DNA from: Maratus speciosus
Taxonomy: Eukaryota > Arthropoda > Arachnida > Araneae > Salticidae
Direction of reading: 5' to 3'
Assembly: GCA_963932465.1 (NCBI GenBank)
Contig: OZ010800.1
Span: 97,979,307 to 98,043,306 of the forward strand
Length of the DNA stretch: 64,000 bases
The first letter of the stretch is position 1, and every line of letters begins with the position of its first letter. Below, piece after piece: positions 48,906 to 59,866 of the stretch. The notes beneath the pieces are model-generated. The model was not told where the DNA came from. It was given only the letters and a program-made list of their open reading frames with translations, and did not search any database. The translations under genes and the position numbers were made by a program.

Positions 48906-50423
48906 CACTGGTGAAAACAATTAAAGGGACAAATGGTTTTTTGCAATTAAAGAAAAAAAATAACAAAGCAAATAAAACCAAACTTGGCCAAAATATCATT
49001 CGATATAACACCAATGTATGGGAAAACAAAAATGGGCACAACCTGCACCCTAAATAAGGTAACTGGTCACGTGTCCAGCACAGCAACTGACCGACACCCT
49101 GTCAGTCCGAGAAAAACGTGTCTAATAGGGTGTATAATTGTCTGTAACAACTACACAACTCACGCATCGGCGTTTCATACTGCTTACCAGGGTCTTTATC
49201 AATCTCTGTGGAAACTGCACCCGCTCTTGCACCAAGGCACCCTTGAGCTCATCGATTGTCGTTGGAGCTGGTCTTCGAGCTGCAATTGATCGCCCAAGGG
49301 CGTCCCATATGTATTTGATCGGATTAAGGTCAGGGGACATCGCAAGCCGCTCCATTCGTTGAACATCCTACGATTCGAGTTATTTGTCCACCAATTGATC
49401 CCCATGTGGACGGGCGTTATCGTCCATAAAGACGAAATTTGGTCCATATGATCCGTGTAAAAGTCTCAAAAAGGGTGCAAGGATCTCGTCCCTGTAACGC
49501 TGACCTGGCAGAGTACCTCTATCTAACACATTATGGTCGGTATGCCCGTCTACCTTGATGCCTGCCAGACCACCTCCAGCATAGGGATAATTTTTGATAA
49601 TGTTAGAGGGCCGGTATCGACTCTCAGGTTCTCTCCAGATGAGAACATATCTCGAGTCGCTGTCCAGACTGAATTGCGACTCATCACTGTACAGTATTCG
49701 CCACAAACTATCCTCTGTCCAAGGCAGGTGTTCTCGGCACCATGCTAGACGGGACTTTTTGTGGTTAATAGTCAAAGGGATGCAGACTACTGGGCACCTG
49801 CTATACAGGCCACCTGCATTAAGTCTCTGGGTGGCTGTTTTCCGTTAAGTGGATGTTCCTGTAGCATTATACAGGTGACGAGATAGTTATGTCGCTTTCG
49901 CGGACCTATTCCTTTTGGTTAAATGTCTCAAATAATGGTCTTCAGCCGGCGTTGTTGCCCTTTTTAGGCCTTGACCAGGTCGGAGGATCACTGTTTCGGT
50001 TTCTGTGAACTGTTCCCACAGAGTAGACACCACATTTCCCGGAACACCGAGGTCCTTACAACAGGTAGCCTGTAATTGGCCGGCCTCGATTCTTCCAACA
50101 ATCTGCCATCTTGTGGCATCATCTAGACGATGTAGATTAGCCGTACTAACGATGGGTAAACAAAGAAATTCAAAAATCCAGGATTGGGTTATGCTACGAT
50201 GCTTCAAAACGCCCTCCTACTACAAGCAACGGCGGTCAAATGAAGCACCTCTGCACAAACGCGATCACAGCGCCACTGCCTTATGACCACACATACCACT
50301 GCGTAGCAGATGTGTCCGCGACGAGCTTAACTATCATTTGATACCTTATTTGCGTATAGGGATAACATATTCTGTTTTGTCTTTTAAAAAAACCGTTTGT
50401 CCCTTTAATTGATTTCACCATTG
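48906..50423. mobile_element. 1518-bp Tc1-like transposon nested in Helitron 2
   Basis: TA duplications lie at 48904-48905 and 50424-50425. Terminal repeats are CACTGGTGAAAACAATTAAA (left) and, reverse-complemented, CAATGGTGAAATCAATTAAA (right), continuing GGGACAAAYGGTTTTTT. The flanks belong to one Helitron repeat unit that reads on across the insertion. It encodes a broken transposase on the minus strand. GC content is higher than in the host Helitron. Confidence 0.95.
49122..50207 (-). pseudogene. Tc1-like transposase, two or more frameshifts, catalytic E replaced
   Basis: Three blocks in different frames. The first (about 50150-49887) is the N-terminal helix-turn-helix region: LDDATRWQIVGRIEAGQ and LGVPGNVVSTLW. 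The second (49775-49380) is KSRLAWCREHLPWTEDSLWR, YSDESQFSL with the first D, and FVFMDDNARPH with the second D. The third (49355-49122) is AMSPDLNPIKYIWDALGRSI. Tc1 enzymes have E at the K of PIKYIW, so besides the frameshifts the third catalytic residue is lost. The gene order and 1.5-kb element size are otherwise normal. A working enzyme would cut and paste the element at TA sites. Confidence 0.9.
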
Positions 50424-51481
50424 TATGTTGCTGTCAATACCATCTGAAGGTTGTAAGAGCAAAACATGTTTATTTACCGTTTTTAGCACAACTGAGGGGT
50501 CTAAAATTGTGAAATATGGCATGGTATTTACTTACAACGTGCAATTGCTTTCTAAGAAAAGCCGAAAGAAAATTCCAAATTTAAAAGTGTGAAATAAGCG
50601 GAAAGCCTTCTAAACACGTTCTAAATTACAATTTTTATACAATTTTATAAAATACCAAACCGACTTAAGAAATATTGGGGACAAATTGTTGGTGATAGAA
50701 CCTGCTCAAACATAAGCTATATTTCATGTCTGTGCCACTAGCACACGAGGGATCAGGAACAAATATTTTCTAAATTGTGATTTCTGTGATTCTGAAGAGG
50801 CTAGAAACTTTAAATATGGTGTGGTAGTTACTTATAAAATATAAATGCCCTCGAAGGATTGTCGAAAATAAATTCGAATTAAAAAGGAGAGAAGCGATAG
50901 TAATAGTTTCGAATCAATGTTAACAGTCTCTGATCCTACACAGGCTATATTTTCTGCCGATGATTCTAGCACAAGCGTTTCACAGGAACTACCAACGTTC
51001 TAACAAAGGCCTTTAAAAGCTTTGTAAATTACGTTTTCTGTGGAATATTAGGAAATAACAAACCGATTTAAAAATTAATGTTGCCAAATTAATTTTGACA
51101 GTTCCTATTTCAACATAGCCCTTTATTTTGCGAAAGGTGGTAGGACTAGAAATTTGACATGAAGATTAATTTTAAGATGTAAAAGGATGGTTTAAAAAAA
51201 ATTCAAAACTTCAAATGAATACTGAAATGAGCGTATTAATTAAGCATAAATGTTTCCAAATATTTTCTAAATTTTAATTTATTTAATTTTATTTCTTTTT
51301 ATTAATTTAAGTCTTATTTCTGCCTAATGCAGTGTAATAATAAAGTTTAGTCAAACTGTGTTTTAAATAGTAATTTTTGAATTACTCCTAAAAGTATAAT
51401 TTCTTTTAATAAAAATTAGATGTATAAATATCACTTGGCATATTTTAAATAATACTTGAGCAAAGCCGCGGGGTTTGCTAG

Positions 51482-52560
51482 TAATATATAAAACATATAT
51501 CAGTGATAAAAATAATTAATCATTTCTACATATCTGAATTCTGCTTCCTGTCATGTTTCATGTTTCTAGTTTGTATCAATTAAATGATGGAAATACTTTT
51601 ATGGTAATACGGTTTTTTATTTGATATAAATTATAGGCTTAAATTATATTAATATAATCCTTTAATCGGTTTGCTATAAATAAAAATTGCTTAAGGAAAA
51701 TTTCATTTTGGTAAAAATTATAGAATAAATTCGCCACTGTTGAGGGTGTTCATTTAAAAGATCGGCAGAACAACTTTTATTCGAACTTTTAAAGTGTATT
51801 CTTAAAATGTCATCAACAAAAGACACTTATCATGATTATAAATTTCCCTTGTCTGCAATTTTATTTTATCTTCATTTTAAAAATCATTCAGCCGTCACAC
51901 TTTCTTTTACATTTCGTTCATTTTTCTTAGTTATAAAATTTATGAGATTTATTTTTGGATGTGTAAGTACAAGATATTCAAGATATTTAGAGATAGTTAT
52001 ATGCACTAAGAAGTAAAAAGAATAGTAAAAACATAGTAAATTTTATATTTTGAACAATAATGATATTTAAATAGAATAAAGCTGAAATTTTTGGATGTTA
52101 AAATTGAAAAGAGAAAATTTCATGTTTTCTAAAAGCGCGATTTTTTTTCTTCATAATGGCTGAGTAATAACGAATACAATATCAATTATTTTTGCTTTTA
52201 CAATTGTAAAGATCGGAAATTGAAATGTTCATGTTTTTGAGATATCTCTTTGATAAGTTTTTATCTTATGTTTTCCTTTTGAATTAGTTGTTTAAAAGAT
52301 AATATATTTTAATTAAATAATGCAAAAACTATTTTCATAATCTGAAAGGCTTTCTTCATCTTCGTTTATGATCGTGAAAGAACTGAATTAAATTTTTATT
52401 CTCTGGATTAAATGTAACGTTGTTTTATACATATAATTGCATATTATTTGTTTAATTATTTTTTTTTTATCTTCAATATCGTCTTCTATACAAAACGTGA
52501 TAGTTTGTGTGTTTTATACGTACGTTGTGTACTTAAGTGTTTATAACGTTTGAGAGATTT
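51482..52560 (+). repeat. Duplicate copy 2, right part (right of the Helitrons)
   Basis: It continues the match to 37745-39365 after the Helitron insertion. It lacks the 529-bp TIR element. The match fades near 52560 (ACAAAACGTGATAGTTTGTG). Confidence 0.8.
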
Positions 52561-53330
52561 CTATTTAATTATTTTATTTCCGAATGACGCAAGTAAAAAA
52601 AGATACATATATACAAGCTTAATATTTATTATTTAACATTAAGTCTACTTCGGTTATATGTAAATGATATATTTTACAATTGTGTATATACACTATATAT
52701 AAATACAGTAATACAGTATGCACAGTATTCACAATCTGCATATATACAGGGTCATCATAAAAAATATTTGCTATATATGAGCCATGGAAACGTAATGAAA
52801 TTCGAGGTGTAGATATTTCATTGCATGCGATCAGATTATTGAAAATTTCAAATAGTTTATCTCAGTTTTTACAAGTGATGTGCAACAATGAACAACAATA
52901 AAACGCGCTGAATCTGTGCCTGCAGCAGTAATAACTGCGATTTAAAACAAACTCAAACAAGAGGATCGTGTAAAAAAAAGACTCGCGCCTGATTACCTCA
53001 CAAGCAAACTTCCAGAAATTGTTCTAAATACAATTTTAACCTTAATTAATCTTAGAATTCTAAGATTAAATAAAGTGAAAATTAAATTTTGAAAAGCTTG
53101 GTGATAATATGGACCTAAATATGAACCTAGATAAGCGATAGAAAACAAACAACGCTGTTGAGTTTGATAATATATTTTTCATGTCTCCGCCATCACAGAA
53201 GTTTGCACAATGCTTGCGAAAGTTTGTGGTCAACAATAAATAATTGCATATCATGTAGAATATTCTGAATCTCTGTTTAATTAATGTTTTATTTATTTTT
53301 TTATCGCAGGCACATTTAGCGGAATGGAAG
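52561..53330. other. No gene; possible solo transposon end at 52747
   Basis: ATATACAGGGTCATCATAAA near 52743 looks like the outer end of a Tc1/mariner-type element inserted at TA, but no transposase or partner end can be attached. The rest has no recognisable frame. Confidence 0.4.
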
Positions 53331-54210
53331 TAATATCCAGGTTTTTAAACATCCTAGAATCAGATACATACTGCTGTGTTTTTATGTATCATCGAAATTG
53401 TAGTTCACATGAAGCACTCACGCGTATCCATATTATGAAGATCATTATTAATATCTCTTTAATGCATAATAATGTTTTAGTTTTTTCCTCTCAAACACAC
53501 TTAAGGGATTCGAAATATATATTTTGAGTTTTAAACATCGTAGAACCAGATACACATTCTTGCACCTCACGTGGAGCACTCACATATATCATATTATGGA
53601 GTTAATTATGAATATATCTTTAACCCTCTCGCTGCGTAATTATTTTATCAAAATAGCTTCAAAAATTGCGTACTTAATTCCTTCGCGACGAGCGTCTTTT
53701 AAGAATATTTATTCTTTTGCCACCGGTTTTTCAAAACAAATATTTTCGTCCGATTTAATCGGGAAAATACTCCGATTAGATGAGGCAAAATTTACAGTAA
53801 AAAGTAACTGGTGGGAATAATGAAGGCAGGTTAATTAGACGAAGAAAATGCATCCCCGATGAAATCTCGGGTTGCGCAAATTTTGCTACTTTTACGTTTC
53901 CCGAGAAACTCTAGGATTGCGCATCGAGAGACTTAATGCAATTTAATATTTTATTTTTTCATCTTAGACACACTTAATGGATTCGGAATATATATTTTTC
54001 GTTTTTAAACATCCTAGAACCAGATACAAATTGCGATATTTTCTTGGACCAGTTTAATATACAATGGTATTATATAGCAATGTCCCAAATTTGCGCTTGT
54101 AATGTTTTTAGGTAACAGCATAAGATACAATTAGATGGAAGTGTCACAAAATTGGTCTTGCAGCACGCGTGGTGCACTCACACGGAGAATACTCATACGT
54201 GGATCACTCT
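53331..54210 (+). repeat. Diverged tandem repeats, ~190-bp unit, 3 copies with an interruption
   Basis: Units begin TTTTAAACATCCTAGAACCAG followed by ATACA at 53341, 53529 and 54004. Each contains a later CACGYGGWGCACTCACA-type motif (near 53405, 53568 and 54166). Two units are preceded by ACACACTTAAGGGATTCG-like sequence. Between units two and three is a ~320-bp foreign stretch (about 53620-53935) that is GC-richer and has no identifiable ends. Confidence 0.65.
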
Positions 54211-54216
54211 CTTTAT

Positions 54217-54969
54217 TTTTTCGTGCTGGAACCACATCTGGCGACGCGAACCTTCGGGTACGTGCGCCTCATCCAGAAGCTGCGGCAGCACTTGATCCAG
54301 GAAAATCAGGTAATTTCCACCTGTCAGCCGTTCAGGTAACAAATAAGGGCCAATGAGGCAATCCCCCAGAATGCCGGCCCACACATTTACTGAGAAACGC
54401 TCCTGGGCTGCTCGGCTTCTGGTTTCATGTGGATTTTCATCACACCACACATGACTGTTGTGGGCGTTCCACATTCCCTCCCGGCTGAAGGTGGACTCGT
54501 CCGTAAACAAAATGCTGTTTACAAAACGTGGATCCCTGGATCTCATCGCCAAGTACCATCTTGAGAATTCCACTCGAGGGCCAAAATCCTGCTCTCTGAG
54601 CAACTGCACCCGCTGGATGTGGTAGGGGTGCAGATTCCGGGAACGTAAGATGCGCCACGCAGTTGCTTGCGAAATGCCAACATGTCTGGCGATATCTCTC
54701 GTGCTAAGACCTGGGTTGTCCTCAACCAGGTTAAACACAGCCTCTTCGTTGTCGGGGGTGCTCACTGATCGCTCCCGTTCAGGCCTGCCTCCGTCGAAAG
54801 ATCCCGTTGTGGACAACCTCTGGTGTACTCGAGCGAAGAAGGCATGGCAGGGGATTTGCCTGTTGGGGTAACGCTCGGCGTACAACCGCTGAGCGGCTCG
54901 TCCATTACAACCAGCAGCGCCATACGCCAAATGCATGTCAGCCAATTCAGAGTTTGTGTACCGTTCCAT
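54217..54969 (-). pseudogene. DD41D-type mariner-like transposase, truncated before the second catalytic D
   Basis: The frame begins MERYTNSELADMHLAYG at 54969; an upstream in-frame ATG at 55047 adds 26 unlikely residues. It has the DUF4817-like helix-turn-helix at the N-terminus, a second helix-turn-helix (LSTRDIARHVGISQATAWRI), and the first catalytic aspartate in ILFTDESTFSREG. It stops matching its relative at 59867-60973 after QMWFQH, one or two residues before the second catalytic D. There the sequence passes into the flanking tandem repeat. The ~250 residues present have no internal stop and are roughly half identical to the 59.9-kb protein. The truncation, not point decay, is what kills it. 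The gene is clearly GC-richer than the surrounding DNA. Confidence 0.9.
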
Positions 54970-55888
54970 CCTACTACCGATCTGCAGACAAGTAACCCGA
55001 AGCTTAAGTAGGTACCGCACGTTCAAAAGACATGTCTGCGCATACAACTACGTCATCTCGCGTTGTCGTCTACGCATTACGTATCTTTTGAATATCGATA
55101 TGGTACGATATCTTTTGCATAAATCAGCAAAAAGCACCTTATGTAAATTTTATTGCGCGCATTGTGCATGATTGAAACCAGCTATGTTTGTTAAAAAAAA
55201 CAAACAAACTGCAGTTTTAATAGCTTCTTATGATAAGTAAATTACTATCTTGTTTTGTTTCTAACTGATCGTAGCGCCCCGTTTCCAGTTAGCGTCCGAA
55301 ATGTCAACGAATTATGTTTTTTGCCCAAAGCGCCCCCTATCGATGTTTCTTTTTGTACCGTTCAACTGAGTTTCAGAGAGCCCCAGCAAACAGAATCATG
55401 AAAATGCATGCCATAAGTCAAGAAATCTGTTTGTTTATCTCCTAGGAGCCTTCGAGTTTCGACCACCCTGTACTTTGACATTTTATTCCGGCTCTTACGC
55501 TTTTTGCAGGGCTCTACTTTTGGGTTCAAACTTTAAGTTAGAGTATAAACTTTGGCGAGCATGTGTTAAATTATCAAAATAACGGGCTTAAAGTTGTTGT
55601 CTAGCTCTCCAAAGTCTGCAGCGCCCCCTATCCATGTTTTAAGAGATACGCTTATCAAATTGGTACTGAAGAAAGTCTAAACAAACAGAATCATTTCGAC
55701 GCAACAAGCAAGAAAATCTAACCATTTCCCTAGTTTTTATGACGTTTCGAATTTCGGCACCCAAATTTTCGAAAGCGCCTAGCGCCTTACCATCGCGTCA
55801 GGGACCCTACATTCCCTATTCAAAAATGTTCGTCTAGGTGTGCTCTATCGATCCTTAAAGTTTGTCACCGACGAGCTGAATCACCCTG
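54970..55888 (-). repeat. 5' end of the truncated DD41D element, with an internal direct duplication
   Basis: Upstream of the truncated transposase the sequence runs to CACCCTG at 55888 followed by TA. Read from outside it begins CAGGGTGATTCAGC, like the CAGGGTG end of the element at 59 kb. Inside are two copies of a ~140-bp block starting AGCGCCCCCTATCSATGTTT (about 55328 and 55618). The block includes AAACAGAATCAT and ends TTCGAATTTCG or TTCGAGTTTCG. A second CCACCCTGTAC at about 55462 follows the inner copy, so the terminal end itself may have been duplicated. Confidence 0.6.
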
Positions 55889-55919
55889 TATATATTATAT
55901 ATATATCACTAAGTCCGCG

Positions 55920-56310
55920 CTAGGAAGGTGGCCTGAAAGTCCATTTCCGGAACACCACACAAAATCCACTTTGCACTCTTCTACGATCCAATGGTGGTGT
56001 CCTTTGAGGTCTATCTTCATCCGAGTAATCAGGTAAAAGTCTTTCCGGCATCACATCGGGAGTGTAAGGGGATGGGGAATCGTTGCAATACTCTTCCCGG
56101 ACAGGTAATCATGGGCAGTAGTAAAGCAGTTGTGACTTGGTGCATTCTCATGATGCAATGATACAATGCATGCATGATCTAATTGGCAACAATGCCTGGA
56201 CTCACTCGATTGACCCTTCCTTTCAATCTATTCAACAGAATTTAATGGTGTAGTGCCGTTCGATAGAGCTTTGCATTTTTGAGATTCAGTTGAGCGTACG
56301 GACAGGAATC
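55920..56310 (-). pseudogene. mariner transposase relic (central and C-terminal part)
   Basis: On the minus strand, blocks resembling mariner appear in order: VNRVSPGIVAN, then HHENAPSHN, YLSGKSIATIPHP and KIDLKGHHHW. HHENAPSH is the place where mariners read HHDNAPSH, so the second catalytic aspartate appears changed to E. The SPDLAPCDFF segment is destroyed. Frames change several times. It lies directly beside the end of the DD41D element, but belongs to a different group. Confidence 0.65.
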
Positions 56311-58306
56311 CACTAAAATTACGAAGCGAACCGCAGAGAAGCTCGGGGAGTTTTGAAGATGACTTCTTCCTTCATCGAATCCACCTGAAACATGCATGTT
56401 GCGACTTACGTTCACATCACACATCACGAACCTGTCTCTAATGTAATACTGTTTTATATGTCAAAATTTTATTGTCTGCTCCACAATTATACCTGCTCAG
56501 ACAAAATCAGGTTTAAAACAATTTTTTTCTCCTCTGACTTGCAATTGCGTCTAAACAGGTTTGTTTAAGCATCATATTTACAAAAATATATTTTTTATAA
56601 TAATTAAAGCATGTAGCATAAAATTATTTTGCTTTTTTAAAACTGATTTTGTTCCTCTTCACAAATATTTCGATATAAAACTAAGTGGATCAACCCTCCC
56701 ATATGTGGGGACCCTTGACCCATTATTTTCTCATGATTAAAAACAATGATTTTTCAAATTTCTTATATATTACGTTTATATGACAATTTTATTTTAATAA
56801 CTGATTGTATAACGAATAAAATGACATGTAAATCTTTAATCTGGGTTCAATATTTAAAAAATAAAAAATCATTTCGTAAAAAGTGGGTCAACACTAACTA
56901 GTCTGCCTACACTTTCGCCCTTATTAGATATTATAAAATATTGCTTCCTTACTCTTTATATGCACTTAACACAATTTTGAAAAATATGTGCCTTACTCCT
57001 TTATTGCAAAACAAGGGCGATATGTAAGAATATTTGAAAGATTTTAAAACTCGTTTTTCTTTCTTTTTCATTTCTTTTTTTTTTTTTTTTTGTTAATTGG
57101 CGGCAAAATATTTACTTTTATCTAACTCTGGTCTTCTACTAACTAGTATTTGGTACAGAGTAATGCAAGTCTGCGACCTCCTAGCGTCTGGTAGTATGCT
57201 TGTAAGTAAAACTCATATTCTTGTACAAAAATTTATTTTCTGAGTAAAAAACTGATCTTAAAAATAATATGGAAAGAAAATTATTCCTAATTTCATAAAA
57301 ATAAATGGATAAATAAAGAGATAAAAATGAGATATTTAATAATAAAATATGGATTCTTCTTTCCTTTAACTGTAAATTTATTTGTTTATTTATTTTGAAA
57401 CAGAATATTTTATATAATTAAAAAAAATCAATTAATTTTCAGCAGTGAAATTATGCTTGAAATCATTCGTGATTTAACACATTGCTAAAAAAGCCTATAA
57501 TCAACACCTAATAAATATTAAAAATATCTCAGCCACTCAGTTTATCTTCAACAGCAATGTCTATAAGGGAATAAAAAAAAAAACAATTTAAAAGAAAATA
57601 AATGCGAATCAGGTTTAATTGGAAGGAAAATTTCTGCTTCAAGAGAAATAGTTTTTGAGGTAAACATAAAAATACGTACATCAAATAAGAGAAATTGTTT
57701 TTCTCAATCATTTATTATTTAAACTGCCATTACAATTGATCAAAAATTTATGTTAGAGTTCTAAACGGAAAAATCCAAACAGAAAAATGAAAGTTTATAA
57801 AGAAAGTTTAGGAAAATTAAATTATAATTTAAGAATTTTTTTATAAATTTAATTTTTCGATCACAAAGTACATAATTCTTTAATACAAATGTTATAAAGC
57901 ATTCTTACATTGTAACACATTCAGAATTAATTATATATATTATAAAGCAAAAACACGACCGTGAGTGTCCGATGATTTTTGATTTTACTTTGAATTTATA
58001 ATTTCTAAGCATCACACAATATGAATCTTTGTACCGCTATAGTATAAATCAAACCATGCACCATAATAATGCTGACGTCAAATCATCGATGAAAATAATC
58101 TGTGAAATATATTTAACTCTTTTGCAAGTTTATTAACTTCTAAATATCGCACAATTTCAATTTTTTACACCGTCGCGAGGGAAAAGGTATTTTCAAATGT
58201 AAGTTTGAAAACTGTATCTGAATTTACTAAAATAATTGCAAGTTTTAGTTCTTTAATCTAACTAGATGGCGTGCAACATGATTAAGTAAGACTAACCCGT
58301 GTGCAG
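56311..58306. other. AT-rich stretch, no gene seen
   Basis: A 61-codon minus frame at 56242-56427 is probably a shadow of the mariner relic. A 17-T run lies near 57075. Nothing else is recognisable. Confidence 0.5.
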
Positions 58307-58310
58307 TTTA

Positions 58311-58462
58311 CCCGTTGAATGCCACGTGAGTCACCGGTGACTGACACGGAACTTTCGGTTTAGGCCGCGTCAGTCATCGGTGACACTTATAGATTGTGTA
58401 ACGGGAATCTTATTTCGTGGCCCAAACAGAAGACAGACAAAATAGACTTGGCATTCAACGTG
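58311..58462. mobile_element. 152-bp piggyBac-type MITE with internal palindrome
   Basis: The ends are CCCGTTGAATGCCA and, reverse-complemented, CACGTTGAATGCCA. TTAA flanks the right end (58463-58466), and TTTA, probably mutated, the left (58307-58310). Inside is a second inverted repeat, GTCACCGGTGACTGAC against GTCAGTCATCGGTGAC. It has no coding capacity and is far GC-richer than its surroundings. Confidence 0.75.
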
Positions 58463-58988
58463 TTAAAACAATATAAACTGTTAAGTATTTCTTTCAATCT
58501 AATATTCTATAACGAAATGAAAACTTCACATAAATAAATAAAACATGCGTTTAACAGAGTGCACACGAACTACTGATCAAACTACATCCTTAAAAACTAA
58601 AATATAAAATACTGTTGTAAATAGAGCGATTTCTTTGTATATCAACCGCTGGCCTGTAGATTGTGCGTAATAATTTTTTTTTAATTTCGAAACTTTCTTG
58701 CAATAAATAATTGATATTTTCCGTATAAAATGCCTTTTCGTGCTATCATTCCGCTGATTAAAACAATATTTATGGCTAATTCCATGGCTCTTTGTAGTGT
58801 AAGTCACATAGATGATAACTACTAAGTTCTCGGGCCACCGTTATTTTCAAAAATTTTTCTTCGCCTTATTCAATTAATGAGATATCTCCGACAAAATAAG
58901 TTCAATTTTCCATTCTAAAATACTGGTAGCGAAACATTATAGCAGTTTGTACCTATGTGACTTACACTACAAGTACGCATGAAATTAG

Positions 58989-58992
<4 letters not shown>

Positions 58993-59047
<55 letters not shown>
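58993..59047 (+). repeat. (TA)n microsatellite at the insertion site of the DD41D element
   Basis: About 27 TA units, ending in the TA used by the transposon. A shorter TATATATA remains on the right side (62027-62034), so the element landed in a TA repeat, matching its target preference. Confidence 0.95.
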
Positions 59048-59050
<3 letters not shown>

Positions 59051-59610
59051 GGTGTTCCGTTAAAGGGGTCCAATATTAATAGGGGTAATAGAGGAGATCA
59101 CACGGTGCATAAATCAGTATATAATGCCTGGCCGGATCTCAATAATTTTCAAGTTACAGCAAATAGAATGAAAAATCGGAAATTTGTAAAAAAAACCCCA
59201 TTGCTAAACTATCGATAATGCTACATAAAAACGAAGCACATATTTAGAAAGAACAGAAAAAATTCTACGAAATGACATAAGTTGTTTTAGAATATTGAGA
59301 ATTAATGGCGAGTTACAAGCTCTGAAACAGTGAAAAAATACAAAATCAAATATTTAGCAAAATAGTTAATCGTTAATTCCAAAAATGCAACTCTACCTAC
59401 ATCAAGGAAAATGTTATAAAATTTGGTCCATTCCGAAAGCTTTCGAAGAAGCTGACAATAAACCATATCAGTTTAATTGTATGGGAGAAATCAAGCAGTT
59501 CCCTAGTTACAACTCTGTACTGTTGCACGCTCGGAAAGGGCGAAACTCCGCCCATGACGATTGTAAACACCCCGTTTTAATATCTTTCAATTATACATTT
59601 CTGATCAACC
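59048..59610 (+). repeat. Left terminal inverted repeat of the DD41D element
   Basis: The left arm is about 560 bp, much longer than the 20-30 bp usual for mariner. Identity to the right arm is highest in the first 250 bp and falls inward, ending near TATACATTT. Confidence 0.85.
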
Positions 59611-59866
59611 TCTATCAATACCCTTTCATTATTCAGTCTGGTCAAGTGAATGACATATTGTGCAGCTCTCGCCTTGTCTTAAAGCAAACTCCGTGACTGC
59701 TGCGTTTCCTCCATGAACTTTCAGGATGATGAAGAAGAAGTACTTTTTATGCAAATTGTCTATGTGTATAGGAAGAAAAGTGTAATAAAACAGCAGTCAT
59801 CAGTGGGCGTTATGTTAAAGGGAGGCTGTTGTAAGTGGGATTGTAGTAAGTTGATGTATAATAATT

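Larger units (their letters stand above)
47238..51481 (+). mobile_element. Non-autonomous Helitron 2, fused head to tail with Helitron 1
   Basis: It starts directly after the CTAG of Helitron 1 with TAATATTATAAAG, which is the standard Helitron start minus its first seven or eight bases. It ends with the same hairpin and CTAG at 51478-51481, followed by T. The order of its ~306-bp units (TCAGT/TCGGT at 47366, 47672 and onward) parallels that of Helitron 1, including the same divergent units at the 3' end (for example the ACAATTTTTA and GTGAAATGAGC-like blocks and the ACTTGGCATATTT end). A Tc1 element (48906-50423) splits it; without that, it would be about 2.7 kb. No coding capacity. Confidence 0.85.

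Noticed and set aside
53620..53935. Possible TTAA-type MITE starting TTTAACCCTCTCGCTGCG
   Set aside because: No matching inverted end or second TTAA could be found on the right side.
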